A stretch of 39,413 bases of DNA from Halomonas urmiana (GTDB lineage Bacteria; Pseudomonadota; Gammaproteobacteria; Pseudomonadales; Halomonadaceae): contig NZ_VBUI01000030.1 of the NCBI RefSeq assembly GCF_005780185.1, forward strand, positions 1 through 39,413, written 5' to 3'. The notes under the pieces are model-generated. The model saw only the letters and a list, made by a program, of their open reading frames with translations. It ran no database searches and was not told the DNA's origin. Below are positions 6,183-14,249 of this stretch, one piece after another; the first letter of the stretch is position 1, and the number at the start of each line of letters is the position of its first letter. The position numbers and the translations under genes were made by a program.

Positions 6183-7578
6183 CCAGATTGCGCGGCATGC
6201 CCCGTACTTTCAGTGCGGGGAAGAATAGCGCGGGTGCCGAAGGCGCCCTATAATGCTGGATGTATGCACAGCATAGGGTGAGCCATGCAACGCCTCCAAG
6301 CCTTCAAATTCGAGCTGATGCCGAACGGCGAACAGGTGCGCAAGATGCGCCAGTTCGCCGGCATGGCGCGGTTCGTCTTTAACCGAGGGCTGGCGTTGCA
6401 GAAGGCGCGGTATGAGGCCGGTGATAAAAAGCTCGGCTATGCGGGGCTGTGCAAGCAGCTCACTGGCTGGCGCAACAGCGACGACACCCCGTGGCTCAAG
6501 GAGGCACCGGTCCACCCGCTCCAGCAGTCGCTGAAAGACCTGGAGCGCGCCTACGCCAACTTCTTCGCCAAACGGGCCGATGTTCCGCGCTTCAAGAAGA
6601 AGGGCCGGCACGACAGCTTTCGCTATCCCGATCCGAAGCAGATCCGGCTCGATCAGGGCAACCGCCGGATCCACCTGCCCAAGCTGGGCTGGCTGCGCTT
6701 CCGCAAGAGCCGTGAGGTGCTGGGGACGGTCAAGAACGTCACCGTGAGCCAGACGGGCGGACGTTGGTTCATCAGTATCCAGACCGCGCGCGAGGTCGAG
6801 GTGCCGGTGCCGCAAGGTGGCGCGGTCGGCATCGACCTGGGCGTTACCCGTTTCGCCACCTTGTCGGATGGCCGCTACCTCGAGCCCCTTGACAGCTTCA
6901 AGCGTCACCAAGAAGCGCTACGCAAGGCCCAGCAGTCCCTGAGCCGCAAGAGCAAGTTCAGCAACAATTGGAAGAAGGCGAAGGCCCGTGTTCAGCGCCT
7001 TCAGGTGCGCATTGCCAATATCCGCCGCGACTTCCTGCACAAGGCTTCCGCCACGATCAGCCAAAACCACGCGCTCGTGGTGCTGGAAGACCTGCAGGTC
7101 CGCAACATGTCGCGGTCGGCCAAGGGCAGTATCGAGCAGCCGGGGCAGAACGTCCGGGCAAAATCTGGTCTCAACCGCTCGATTCTGGATCAGGGCTGGT
7201 ACGCGTTCCGGCGCCAGCTCGATTACAAGCTCGCCTGGAAAGGGGCACATCTGGTCGTGGTACCGCCGCGCAACACCAGCCGCACCTGCCCCGAGTGCGG
7301 GCATGCAGCCGCCGAGAACCGGCGCAGCCAGTCACGTTTCGCCTGTGTCGAATGTGGATTCGTGGCCAATGCCGACCATGTGGCGGCCATCAATGTGTTA
7401 AGGGCGGGGCACGCCCGGTTAGCCTGTGAAGTGAGCGGTGCAGCAAGGCCGCCAGCAGCAGGAACCCACCGAAGCGACTCAGCGCCAGCCGTAGGCTGCG
7501 CCTTAGCGCCGTAGGAATCCTCTTCCTTTCCGCCGCAGGCGGCAACGTCCTGAGCCGTTGAGGGAGAGGAGGATGTCA
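6183..7578 (+). mobile_element. IS200/IS605-group element with only tnpB
   Basis: The left end contains a subterminal hairpin (CCCCG at 6200-6204 with CGGGG at 6216-6220, 8 bp counting inner pairs) and a TATAAT box at 6249-6254. The right end contains GGAATCCTCTTCC, the hairpin CCGCC-GCA-GGCGG (7530-7542) and the typical terminal GAGGATGTCA(A). No TnpA is present, so transposition would need an enzyme in trans. I place the borders by comparing the flanks with the repeat at 128-152: GCCTGA remains on the left (6177-6182) and ACCACCCTGCGG follows on the right. The right border is uncertain by one base. Confidence 0.75.
6285..7514 (+). CDS. tnpB: TnpB, RNA-guided nuclease of IS605-type element
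   Basis: This 409-residue protein is TnpB (OrfB), the omega-RNA-guided DNA endonuclease family ancestral to Cas12. It has the N-terminal helical domain (MRQFAGMARFVFNRGLALQK), a central basic region and a split RuvC domain. Catalytic residues appear intact: Asp184 in GIDLGVTRFA, Glu268 in VVLEDLQVRNM and Asp364 in ANADHVAAINVL. A zinc ribbon (CPECG..CVECG, Cys335, 338, 354, 357) lies between the last two. The C-terminal tail from residue ~380 is low complexity and overlaps the DNA that likely encodes the omega RNA. The ATG at 6285 has AGGGTGAG just upstream. The gene looks complete and potentially active. Confidence 0.95.
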   Translation: MQRLQAFKFELMPNGEQVRKMRQFAGMARFVFNRGLALQKARYEAGDKKLGYAGLCKQLTGWRNSDDTPWLKEAPVHPLQQSLKDLERAYANFFAKRADVPRFKKKGRHDSFRYPDPKQIRLDQGNRRIHLPKLGWLRFRKSREVLGTVKNVTVSQTGGRWFISIQTAREVEVPVPQGGAVGIDLGVTRFATLSDGRYLEPLDSFKRHQEALRKAQQSLSRKSKFSNNWKKAKARVQRLQVRIANIRRDFLHKASATISQNHALVVLEDLQVRNMSRSAKGSIEQPGQNVRAKSGLNRSILDQGWYAFRRQLDYKLAWKGAHLVVVPPRNTSRTCPECGHAAAENRRSQSRFACVECGFVANADHVAAINVLRAGHARLACEVSGAARPPAAGTHRSDSAPAVGCALAP

Positions 7579-7599
7579 ACCACCCTGCGGCCGGCAGCA
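7380..7599 (+). ncRNA. Predicted omega RNA (reRNA) from tnpB 3' end and right end, with guide
   Basis: In IS605-type elements the omega RNA scaffold is transcribed from the 3' part of tnpB through the right end and continues into flanking DNA as guide. By that model the scaffold ends at about 7578/7579 and the guide starts at about 7579/7580. The 5' boundary is not visible and is approximate. The hairpin at 7530-7542 would be part of the scaffold. Confidence 0.5.
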
Positions 7600-7615
7600 A
7601 TACCGGCCGCTGGTG
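7587..7615 (+). terminator. Stem-loop displaced from the CoA-transferase gene by the TnpB element
   Basis: GCGGCCGG (7587-7594) and CCGGCCGC (7603-7610) form an 8-bp stem followed by TGGTGTTA. Its sequence and left flank (ACCACCC) match the terminator modules at 141, 974 and 1877. It was probably the terminator of the CoA-transferase gene before the insertion. Confidence 0.65.
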
Positions 7616-7679
7616 TTACGTGTGCTGCTGGTGCTGGCGGAGTGGCGCCTAGACGAGCGTCTCTGCCCATGTCTCTAAG

Positions 7680-7730
7680 AGGCTCATGCCACGAACAGGC
7701 TCATGCCACGAACAGGCTCATGCCACGAAC
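7680..7730. repeat. Three exact 17-bp tandem repeats at the 3' end of the LysE-family gene
   Basis: AGGCTCATGCCACGAAC occurs three times head to tail (7680-7696, 7697-7713, 7714-7730). The copy at 7714 contains the last codons and TGA stop of the minus-strand exporter gene; the other two lie downstream of that stop. Confidence 0.9.
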
Positions 7731-8326
7731 AGCCAGAGCGCCGACAGCGCGACCGTGAGCGACATGCCGCGTCCCCAAAGCCGCACGGCGCTGGAGGAGT
7801 GCAGGGCGCGTTGCAGGCTGCCCGCCAGCCAGATAATCAGCACAAAGACCCCGAACAGGGCACCCAGGGTGGCAAGGATCAAGTAGAGCGCATCCTGCAG
7901 GCGCATCGCGGTCAGGTCAGCGACGCGCGGCAGCAGCACGAGATACATCACCAGGGTCTGCGGGCTGCTGAGACAGATCGCGAGGCCCGTGAGAAACGAG
8001 GCCGCGCGCCCGGCGGCCGGCAGCGAAGGATCCGCCGACACCGCCGATTGGAGCCACATGCGGGCCGCCATCCAGAGCAGGCATCCGGCCCCGGCATATC
8101 TGGCGGAGGTGAAGACTTCGGGATGCGCCTGGAGCCAGAAGCCCAGGCCGGCGCAGATCGTCACAATGACCAGGATGTCGCCGGCACAGATCCCGATCGC
8201 GATGGCGCAGGCCCCACGTCGATCGCGGCTGGCGGAGCGGGCAGCCAGCACGGCAACCAGGGGGCCAGGCGCCAACGTCAGCGCGGCAAGTGTCAGCATG
8301 TAGGTGAACAGTGCCGTCAGCTCCAT
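7718..8326 (-). CDS. LysE/RhtB-family amino-acid exporter
   Basis: This ~202-residue membrane protein is a LysE/RhtB translocator, a family exporting amino acids or related small molecules. The N-terminal ALTLAPGPLVAVL block is the family hallmark, followed by hydrophobic segments typical of five to six helices (AIGICAGDILVIVTICAGL, YAGAGCLLWMAARMWL, SFLTGLAICLSSPQTLVMYL and two C-terminal helices). I prefer ATG 8326, which places the APGP motif where the family has it; ATG 8350 is an alternative giving 210 residues, and neither has a strong ribosome site. It is divergent from an AraC-type regulator, which may control it. Its stop lies inside a 17-bp tandem repeat. Substrate is unknown. Confidence 0.88.
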   Translation of the reverse strand: MELTALFTYMLTLAALTLAPGPLVAVLAARSASRDRRGACAIAIGICAGDILVIVTICAGLGFWLQAHPEVFTSARYAGAGCLLWMAARMWLQSAVSADPSLPAAGRAASFLTGLAICLSSPQTLVMYLVLLPRVADLTAMRLQDALYLILATLGALFGVFVLIIWLAGSLQRALHSSSAVRLWGRGMSLTVALSALWLFVA

Positions 8327-8533
8327 AAAGGCGTCGACTCGGAGAAACATCGTTTATAGGCTTAGCGGTAAAACGCTGGCACGCGCCGTCACTTCCCTCC
8401 AGTGCGCGAGGCGCACTTGGCCGCCAGCGTGCTAATTCTGGCGTCCCGTGTTTTGTGGGCATGAAACACCCGCGACTGCTCCGGGGGATGTTCGTCTCCT
8501 CCAGGAACGGATTGCCTGAAGAGGACCTATCTT

Positions 8534-9607
8534 TTGACCCCGGGAGCCGCTTTCGACCGTCCGCGCCGGGTGGTGATGCTGATCTACCCCCAGGTGGCCT
8601 CGGTGGATGTCTGTGGCCCGCTCGAGCCCTTTGGTCTGGCCAACTTCCTGACCGGGCGTCGGCTCTATGCGCCGGTCACGGCGTCGGTCGACGGCGGCGC
8701 CGTGGCCGTTGCCGGCGGCTTCCTGACACTCCAGCCGACCTGTAGCTGCGCCGATCTGACCGAGCGGATCGACCTGCTGCTCGTCGCGGGAGGGCCGGGC
8801 TGCTTCGCCGCGGCGGAGGATGCGCGCCTCCTGTCATGGATCCGCCGGCTGGAGCCGCGCTGTGCGCGGATGGGCTCGGTGTGCACCGGCTCCACCGTGC
8901 TGTTGGCCTCGGGCGTCACCCATGGGCACCAGGTCGCCACGCACTGGCTCGAAGCGATGCGCCTGAATACCGAGGCATCCTTCAGCGCTCGGGTCGCAGC
9001 CGACGCGATCTTTCTCAACTCGGGAAAATTCTGGACCTCGGCGGGCATGCTGGCGGGCATCGATCTGGCCCTCGCGGTGATCGAGGCGGATCATGGGCGC
9101 CAGCTGGCCGTGGACATCGCGCGCTTCATGGTGATGGTCATGCGCCGCCAGGGCGGACAGTCCCAGTTCAGTTCGCAACTGATGGCAGAGGCGACGGAAG
9201 ACCCCCGCATTCGCCGGGTGCAACGCTATATCTGGGAAAATCCGCGCGCGGACCTCTCCATGGCACGGCTGGCAAGGTGGGCGGCGATGAGCGAGCGCTC
9301 GCTGGGTCGGCGGTTCAAGGCGGTCACGCGCTCCACGCTGTCCCGCTACATCGAGGACGTGCACCTGAGCCTGGCCCGCCGCCTGCTGGAGACCTCGCAA
9401 CAGTCGATGCAGGCCGTGGCCGACCATGCCGGCTTCGGGACCACCGCGACGCTGCGCCGTGTCTTCCAGCGCCGATTGGGTGTCTCCCCGAGTCGCTACC
9501 GGGCCAGCTTCGGCACCGGCAACGCCGAGGCGGACCACGGCATCGCCGAGAACGCCGCGCTGCGTATGGACCTCGAGAGCGTCGTGAACGGTAAGTCGGT
9601 CTGGTAG
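8534..9607 (+). CDS. AraC-family regulator with DJ-1/GATase1-like sensor domain
   Basis: This 357-residue transcription factor joins an N-terminal DJ-1/PfpI/GATase1-like domain (about 10-200) to a C-terminal AraC double helix-turn-helix (about 220-335). The N-domain shows VVMLIYPQVASVDVCGPLE, LLLVAGGPG and the nucleophile-elbow-like GSVCTGST (Cys117) with ATHW (His137). The AraC domain has DLSMARLARWAAMSERSLGR and the second helix block VADHAGFGTTATLRRVFQR. Relatives regulate amine, betaine or amino-acid catabolism and transport. The start is TTG at 8534 with AGAGGA about 8 bases upstream; an in-frame ATG at 8576 would cut into the first strand. The gene is divergent from the LysE-type exporter across about 200 bp of shared promoter region. 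Confidence 0.9.
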   Translation: MTPGAAFDRPRRVVMLIYPQVASVDVCGPLEPFGLANFLTGRRLYAPVTASVDGGAVAVAGGFLTLQPTCSCADLTERIDLLLVAGGPGCFAAAEDARLLSWIRRLEPRCARMGSVCTGSTVLLASGVTHGHQVATHWLEAMRLNTEASFSARVAADAIFLNSGKFWTSAGMLAGIDLALAVIEADHGRQLAVDIARFMVMVMRRQGGQSQFSSQLMAEATEDPRIRRVQRYIWENPRADLSMARLARWAAMSERSLGRRFKAVTRSTLSRYIEDVHLSLARRLLETSQQSMQAVADHAGFGTTATLRRVFQRRLGVSPSRYRASFGTGNAEADHGIAENAALRMDLESVVNGKSVW

Positions 9608-9695
9608 CTGGCGCCGCTACGTCGCCCGAACGCTATCAAGAGGGCGAAGGCGTCGGTGCACTCCCGGGTGGTCGGCGGCAGGCCGTCACGACCCT

Positions 9696-10865
9696 TCAGT
9701 GGTTGCGCTTGCCTCGCGTCTCACGTCTTGCTCGTCGATGAACCGCCCAGCGCCTCACGGGATGGTCAACGTCGCGTATCACGCCCAGGCGTCGCAGGTG
9801 CTTGTTCGTCCAGCCGCACAGGCGCGGGTAGAGGCTATCCAGCAAGCGATGAAACAGCGCGAACAGCGCGGTAAGCCCCAGCGGCAGGATGGCCTGCATG
9901 CTGGGCTCGTTGGCCAGTACATCCCAGGGACGGGGCTGCAGGGAGCCGATGCGAGCGCCGAAACGGCTGATGGCCAGCGAACGGCCGCTGGCATGGCAGG
10001 CTAGATCGATACCCGTGCCGTCGCTGGCGGCGCCCACCACCGAGAAGGTGCAGGTGAACGCCGCCATGGCTTCCCGAAGGCCTTCGCCGTCGGGGTTGTC
10101 GAGCGCCGCCCGGTTCGTCATCACGCGCACTTCATCGCCCAGGCGCAGCGGCACGGCCATCACCGTGTACAGCAACTCGGAGCCCAGCCGCCTGCCGACC
10201 ACCGAGACCTCGCCGGTTCGCAGCAGCGGCGGTGAGGCGGGCTCCGATGGAGAATAGGCATCGCCCCCGATGGCACCCAGGCCCTGAAGCGTGCCGTTCA
10301 ACGGCTGCTCTGTCAGCATCACCTGCAGTTCCAGATCGCGGCTCGCCTGCCTATCGTCGCCCGAGAGGGGCTTGAGCACCGCCGCGGGCTGGGCGGTATC
10401 CGTCGTTGCTGGCGCATCCCGGGCTGCGGCGATATGGATCGACAGGGGGCCACTTCCCTGCCGGGTCAGTGTGACCCGAGCATGAGGGCCCACCTCCACA
10501 TATCCGGTGAAGGATTCCCAGGGTCGGGGAGCTCGGTCAGTGGGCAACTCGATGAACGACGCCTCGTCGGTGCCGGCCGCTGCCGCCTGAAGCGGCGACT
10601 CCTGCCGTGCCTCGGCGTTCTCCAGGTACCAGCCCGTGCCGCTCAGCTCCTCGGTGGTCAGCGTGAGCACTTCGCTCTTGGCATCGACGTGGAAGGTGTA
10701 GGGGCCCTCGATCACCAGGGTCATCGCCTCCATGAGCAGCGGTATTGACCCGGCGGTGAGGACCAGTGACAGCAGGGTCTGGCCGAGGGGCCGTCCCTCC
10801 CAGATGCCGGACAGCAGCGCGGCGTGTGCCCCGCGGGTTCTGGCGTGTCGCGGCGTCACGGTCAT
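9696..10865 (-). CDS. Membrane protein of unknown function (last gene of four-gene operon)
   Basis: I do not recognise this 389-residue protein. It has an N-terminal hydrophobic helix (QTLLSLVLTAGSIPLLMEAM, about residues 26-50), a long polar, probably periplasmic middle region rich in beta-type sequence, and a second helix near 325-345 (AILPLGLTALFALFHRLL) followed by a basic cytoplasmic tail ending RRARRETRGKRNH. This suggests a two-helix inner-membrane protein with a large exported domain. ATG 10865 overlaps the stop of the upstream gene (ATGA); a longer in-frame extension upstream is the shadow of that gene. It is probably translated from the same transcript as the exported protease and its neighbours. 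Confidence 0.75.
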   Translation of the reverse strand: MTVTPRHARTRGAHAALLSGIWEGRPLGQTLLSLVLTAGSIPLLMEAMTLVIEGPYTFHVDAKSEVLTLTTEELSGTGWYLENAEARQESPLQAAAAGTDEASFIELPTDRAPRPWESFTGYVEVGPHARVTLTRQGSGPLSIHIAAARDAPATTDTAQPAAVLKPLSGDDRQASRDLELQVMLTEQPLNGTLQGLGAIGGDAYSPSEPASPPLLRTGEVSVVGRRLGSELLYTVMAVPLRLGDEVRVMTNRAALDNPDGEGLREAMAAFTCTFSVVGAASDGTGIDLACHASGRSLAISRFGARIGSLQPRPWDVLANEPSMQAILPLGLTALFALFHRLLDSLYPRLCGWTNKHLRRLGVIRDVDHPVRRWAVHRRARRETRGKRNH

Positions 10866-11644
10866 TGTGCCAGCGGTACGGGAATCGTTCTGGCCGGGCT
10901 GGGGCCGCGCATGCGCACCAGCTCCGCTTCGTCCAGCCGTGGGTCGCCAGCTTCGTTCAGCTGGGCCAGGTCCACCCGGCAGATGGTGTCGAAGGCGATG
11001 CGCTGGGTGGCGTCGATGTCGTCGCACTCAACGGCCAGATGCCGTGCCTTTCCCTCTCCTCCAGGGCGATCCACGGGCACCGCGAACAGCGTGCGCATGC
11101 GGCTGCTGTTGACCATCACGTTCAGGATGCCGGGAGCTTCGACGTCGGCCCAGGCGACCGGCAGGATTGGCCCGGTGGGCTCGGCCGGGGTGCAGGCCGG
11201 CTTGATCTCGGCGAGCACGGCGAGCCGGTGCGGTGGTGGGGTCTCCTGGTAGCGGGAATAGTACTCCTCGCGTTGCGACGTGAAGGTCACGTTGATGGGG
11301 CGTGACGCATCGGAGGGGGAGGACAGCGGATCCAGCGCGGCTTGCAGCAGGCCGGTATAGAGGCCGTCTCGGGAGGTGAGGGTGACACACAGCTGTTGGC
11401 CCTGCGTCTCGATCCCGGCGGGAAGCCAGGCGTGCAGCTGCTGTTCGCTCCCCTGGTCATTCGGGTGGCCCTCGGGATCCAGCATCACCCCCACCAGCGC
11501 ACGCCCGGAAACGGTCACCGCCGGGGAGTAGCCCTCGCTGAGGAACGTGGCCTCCAGCGTGAATTCGTCTGCCGACTGTGCCAGCGCCTGGGAGGCGAGC
11601 AGCAGGCAGGTCGTGGCCCAGGTCGCGAGTCGTCGTATCGTCAT
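10862..11644 (-). CDS. Secreted protein of unknown function
   Basis: This 260-residue protein has a clear signal peptide (RRLATWATTCLLLASQALAQ, cleavage near residue 22) and no other membrane helix. The mature part is beta-rich with three well-separated Cys (QQLCVTL, KPACTPAE, TICRVDL and VECDDID give four in total), which could form disulfides in the periplasm. I see no catalytic motif. Its ATG at 11644 overlaps the stop of the upstream gene by four bases, and its own stop overlaps the start of the next, so the last three genes of the operon are tightly coupled. This implies a stoichiometric or physically associated set. Confidence 0.75.
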   Translation of the reverse strand: MTIRRLATWATTCLLLASQALAQSADEFTLEATFLSEGYSPAVTVSGRALVGVMLDPEGHPNDQGSEQQLHAWLPAGIETQGQQLCVTLTSRDGLYTGLLQAALDPLSSPSDASRPINVTFTSQREEYYSRYQETPPPHRLAVLAEIKPACTPAEPTGPILPVAWADVEAPGILNVMVNSSRMRTLFAVPVDRPGGEGKARHLAVECDDIDATQRIAFDTICRVDLAQLNEAGDPRLDEAELVRMRGPSPARTIPVPLAQ

Positions 11645-12285
11645 GACAAGCGGATCCTGAAGGGCAGGGTAGCGCTTTGGCCGCCGGCATTGCCTTCACG
11701 CGCATGTCGGCCAGTGATGGCGCAGCGCAGGGCGCCCGAGAGATCGACACCGCTGACCTGGGTCAACTCGAGGCTGCAGCTGTACCCTGCCCATGACAAA
11801 TCGACTCGCCAGCCTCCCCGGGTGAGGTGTCCAACGAATTTTCCCGAAGCACGGGCCCCGTTGAAGCTGCCGCTGAGTTCGTCCGTGGCCTGGTCGATTC
11901 TCAGCTCTTTGAGCATCAATTCACGCCACAACTGAAAGGTATAGGCCTGCGCCTGGCTAGGCTCCCGAGGCTCGATCACCTCCACGGAGAGCAGCTCGCG
12001 GTCCTGGAACAGCTGGCGAAGCCCGGCGGTCTGAAGGCGCTCGTCGCCGCTGCTGAACGCGGACTCCAGGGCCATGCTGCGCAGCACCGGGTCGTCGGAC
12101 TTCATGACCTCCTCGAACACCGCCAGACGCACCGAGGCGCTGTCGTCGGCCAGCAGGGTCCGCACCTGGTCCAGCATGCCGGCGCGCTCCTTGGCCGCTT
12201 CCAGCTGGCTCATGTTCATCGCCATGGCTGGCGTGGCCCACAATGCCAGCAGCAGGACGATTACCCCCCTCCGTTTGCATTTCAT
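11641..12285 (-). CDS. Secreted protein with HEAT-like helical repeats
   Basis: This 214-residue protein starts with a signal peptide (GVIVLLLALWATPAMA, cleavage near residue 22). Residues ~30-100 form helical pairs of HEAT/armadillo character (LLADDSASVRLAVFEEVM, SDDPVLRSMALESAF, GDERLQTAGLRQLF), a pattern used for protein binding. The C-terminal half is beta-rich with SGSFNGARASGKFVGHL and a Cys pair (YSCSLELTQ, ALRCAITG). GAGGAGAGA precedes ATG 12285. It lies 39 bp after the protease gene and overlaps the next gene by four bases. Function is unknown; an adaptor or inhibitor role beside the protease is only a guess. Confidence 0.78.
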   Translation of the reverse strand: MKCKRRGVIVLLLALWATPAMAMNMSQLEAAKERAGMLDQVRTLLADDSASVRLAVFEEVMKSDDPVLRSMALESAFSSGDERLQTAGLRQLFQDRELLSVEVIEPREPSQAQAYTFQLWRELMLKELRIDQATDELSGSFNGARASGKFVGHLTRGGWRVDLSWAGYSCSLELTQVSGVDLSGALRCAITGRHAREGNAGGQSATLPFRIRLS

Positions 12286-12324
12286 GGTATCTCTCCTCGT
12301 GGCGAAGCCTCGGCGCTGAAAATC

Positions 12325-13164
12325 TCAGCGTGTCGTGGTGTCTGCGCTGCGAACATAGCCCTCCGGTGTTCGGTACCAGGGACGGCCCACGACCTTTCCA
12401 TTCAGCTCGATGCGCTGCCCGACGGTGAGCCAGCGGTGCGCCGGCGACCAGGGGCTGGGGGCTTCTCGAATGGGGGTTCGGGTGGTGACAACGGCACTGC
12501 CCTGAAGGGGCTCGATGGGCAGGTCGGAGGCCGGTAGCTGGTGGCTACCCTGGCTGGCAAAGAAGCGCCCGATCCGCTCGTTGAGGGCATCCTGGCGGTA
12601 GGCGCGAATCAGGCCCGCCTCGGTACCGAGCACCATGCCGACCGGCTGGCCCTCGAGCATCAGCTGGGAACCGCTCATGCCCTTGAAGGCCTCGGCGCCG
12701 GGGGAGAGGGGCGTGACCTCGATGTGGCGATGGTCCACGGAGACGAATCGAACGCCGTAGGCCTCGACGCCGCCCGTTTCGCGGACGCGCAGAATGACCC
12801 CCTGTCGCGCCTGGGTCACGGCCTCGCGCAGCGTCGAGGCCAGCGATTCAACGCGAGGCCAGCCCATGCCGCAGGGCAGGCGCCCACGGGCGTCGACGCG
12901 AATCACGGCGATATCGTCGCCAAAATCGGTGATCAGCTCCGCCGGGGCTCTCACGCGCTTCGTCGTGATGATCTCGAGCCCCAGGCCCATGCCCACGACA
13001 TGCTTGGGGGTCACGGCAAAGCACTCGCCGCTGCGCGCCCGGAGAACCCCTTGGCCAGACTCGAGGCCTTCCACCAGCACGGGTTCCGCCAGCGCCGGCC
13101 ATCCAAGGGCCATCATCAGGCCGCCGATCACCATTCGCTGAAGTGCCTTGCGCATCCTGGCCAT
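12325..13164 (-). CDS. Exported trypsin-like serine protease with C-terminal SH3-like domain
   Basis: This 279-residue protein looks like a chymotrypsin-fold (S1) protease followed by a bacterial SH3-like domain. A hydrophobic signal (MVIGGLMMALGWPALAE) ends near residue 27. The triad candidates are His55 in VTPKHVVGMG, Asp84 in DFGDDIAVIRVD and Ser164 in KGMSGSQL. Residues ~229-275 (RTPIREAPSPW.. LTVGQRIELNG.. GYVRSADT) resemble an SH3b module, often a cell-wall or ligand-binding unit. ATG 13164 or ATG 13155 is the start; GGAAGG lies upstream. It is the first gene of a minus-strand operon with three exported or membrane proteins of unknown function. Substrate is unknown. Confidence 0.8.
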   Translation of the reverse strand: MARMRKALQRMVIGGLMMALGWPALAEPVLVEGLESGQGVLRARSGECFAVTPKHVVGMGLGLEIITTKRVRAPAELITDFGDDIAVIRVDARGRLPCGMGWPRVESLASTLREAVTQARQGVILRVRETGGVEAYGVRFVSVDHRHIEVTPLSPGAEAFKGMSGSQLMLEGQPVGMVLGTEAGLIRAYRQDALNERIGRFFASQGSHQLPASDLPIEPLQGSAVVTTRTPIREAPSPWSPAHRWLTVGQRIELNGKVVGRPWYRTPEGYVRSADTTTR

Positions 13165-13496
13165 CCCGGTCTCGGTTTTCCTTCCAGCGTAGACGAAGGA
13201 GCACCACACCGGCGCTCGCAGCGGGGAGGCATTGGAGAACGGTGATAGCAGCCCCTTCCACACTTCCCTTCAGGCGCTTGCCAGGGCCGGAAGCGACGCG
13301 ATCGGTGTTGGCGGGCTCATCCACCAGGGCAAGGAGGTGAGCAGGGCATGCTGGGGGGATTCAAGGAAGGTACCGCGCCGCCGGAGGATACTCTGCTGCT
13401 GCGGGAGATCCGCGATGAACCGCGCAACAAAACAAATAAGTGCCGTAAGCCCGCCGGCGGCTCGCCGCGGCGGGCAGGCGGGCGTCAAGCCGCTCT
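13165..13496. other. Intergenic stretch with a terminator-like hairpin
   Basis: No convincing gene is visible in these 332 bp. An inverted repeat GCCCGCC..GGCGGGC (13449-13475) followed on the minus strand by a T-rich stretch could terminate the minus-strand gene ending at 13497. The promoter of the protease operon should lie between about 13165 and 13260. Confidence 0.5.
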
Positions 13497-14075
13497 TCAG
13501 CAGACCTCGTCTGCCCGGGGTGCCCTTGTCTTGCTGGCGGGCCCGGTCCGTTTGGCCGCCTGCCGGGCGCGGTTGCGGGCGATGGCGTCGCGGATGTCCT
13601 TTTCCGGGTCTTCCAGCGCATCGCCCGAACGAAAGCTCGCTCGGCCGCTGAGCCACTCCGAATTATCGGCCCGCTCGCGCACATGCGCGACATCCTCGCT
13701 GCTCTGCCAGGCCGGCAGGCTGCCGGCGGGGCTGGGCTCGACGATCAGCCGGCCCTCCCAGGCCCAGCAGCGCTGTGGCACCCGGGCGATCGCCCACTCT
13801 CTGCCCCGCCAGTGGGCCCGGTACTGATCATCCAGGCTGAGCTCTGCCCAGGGCACCAGCGCCTCGAACAGCGCACTGTTGAGCACGATGCCGGTATCGC
13901 CGATGCGCACGCCGCCCCGGTACTCCCCCCGGGCCAGCTGGCGAGCGGCTTCCTTGTACGGCAGTGGCGTCGCCAATTGGCCGCCCTCGCAGAGGTGTAG
14001 CGTGTTCTGTTGCTCGTCGACCTGCTTGATCACCCAGCAACGAACGGGTGCCTTGCGCCACCAACGCTTGATCAT
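13497..14075 (-). CDS. Hypothetical protein
   Basis: I do not recognise this 192-residue protein. ATG 14075 is preceded by GGGAGG about 8 bases upstream, which favours it over upstream in-frame starts. The sequence begins with a basic, Trp-rich segment (MIKRWWRKAPVRCWVIKQVD), has many Trp residues in the middle (WAELSLDDQ, HWRGREWA, CWAWEG), and ends in a charged helical tail (EDPEKDIRDAIARNRARQAA). It has no signal peptide or membrane helix, so it is probably cytoplasmic. Codon use is typical of the GC-rich backbone, supporting a real gene. It lies next to the truncated beta-CASP pseudogene, divergently oriented. Confidence 0.65.
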   Translation of the reverse strand: MIKRWWRKAPVRCWVIKQVDEQQNTLHLCEGGQLATPLPYKEAARQLARGEYRGGVRIGDTGIVLNSALFEALVPWAELSLDDQYRAHWRGREWAIARVPQRCWAWEGRLIVEPSPAGSLPAWQSSEDVAHVRERADNSEWLSGRASFRSGDALEDPEKDIRDAIARNRARQAAKRTGPASKTRAPRADEVC

Positions 14076-14249
14076 CGCCTGCCCTCCCTGTGTCGATACC
14101 GCGCATCCTGATGGATGACGCTGTTCCTCGGCGCTCGGCCGCGGCACGGTAGGCGGCGGAGCCGCACAAGACGGTACAGCAAAAGCCCTGGCGTTTGTAT
14201 GCTATCAAGGGGTTGCCAACCGTCGCGGCCTTGTGCTGGGGCGCCACAG

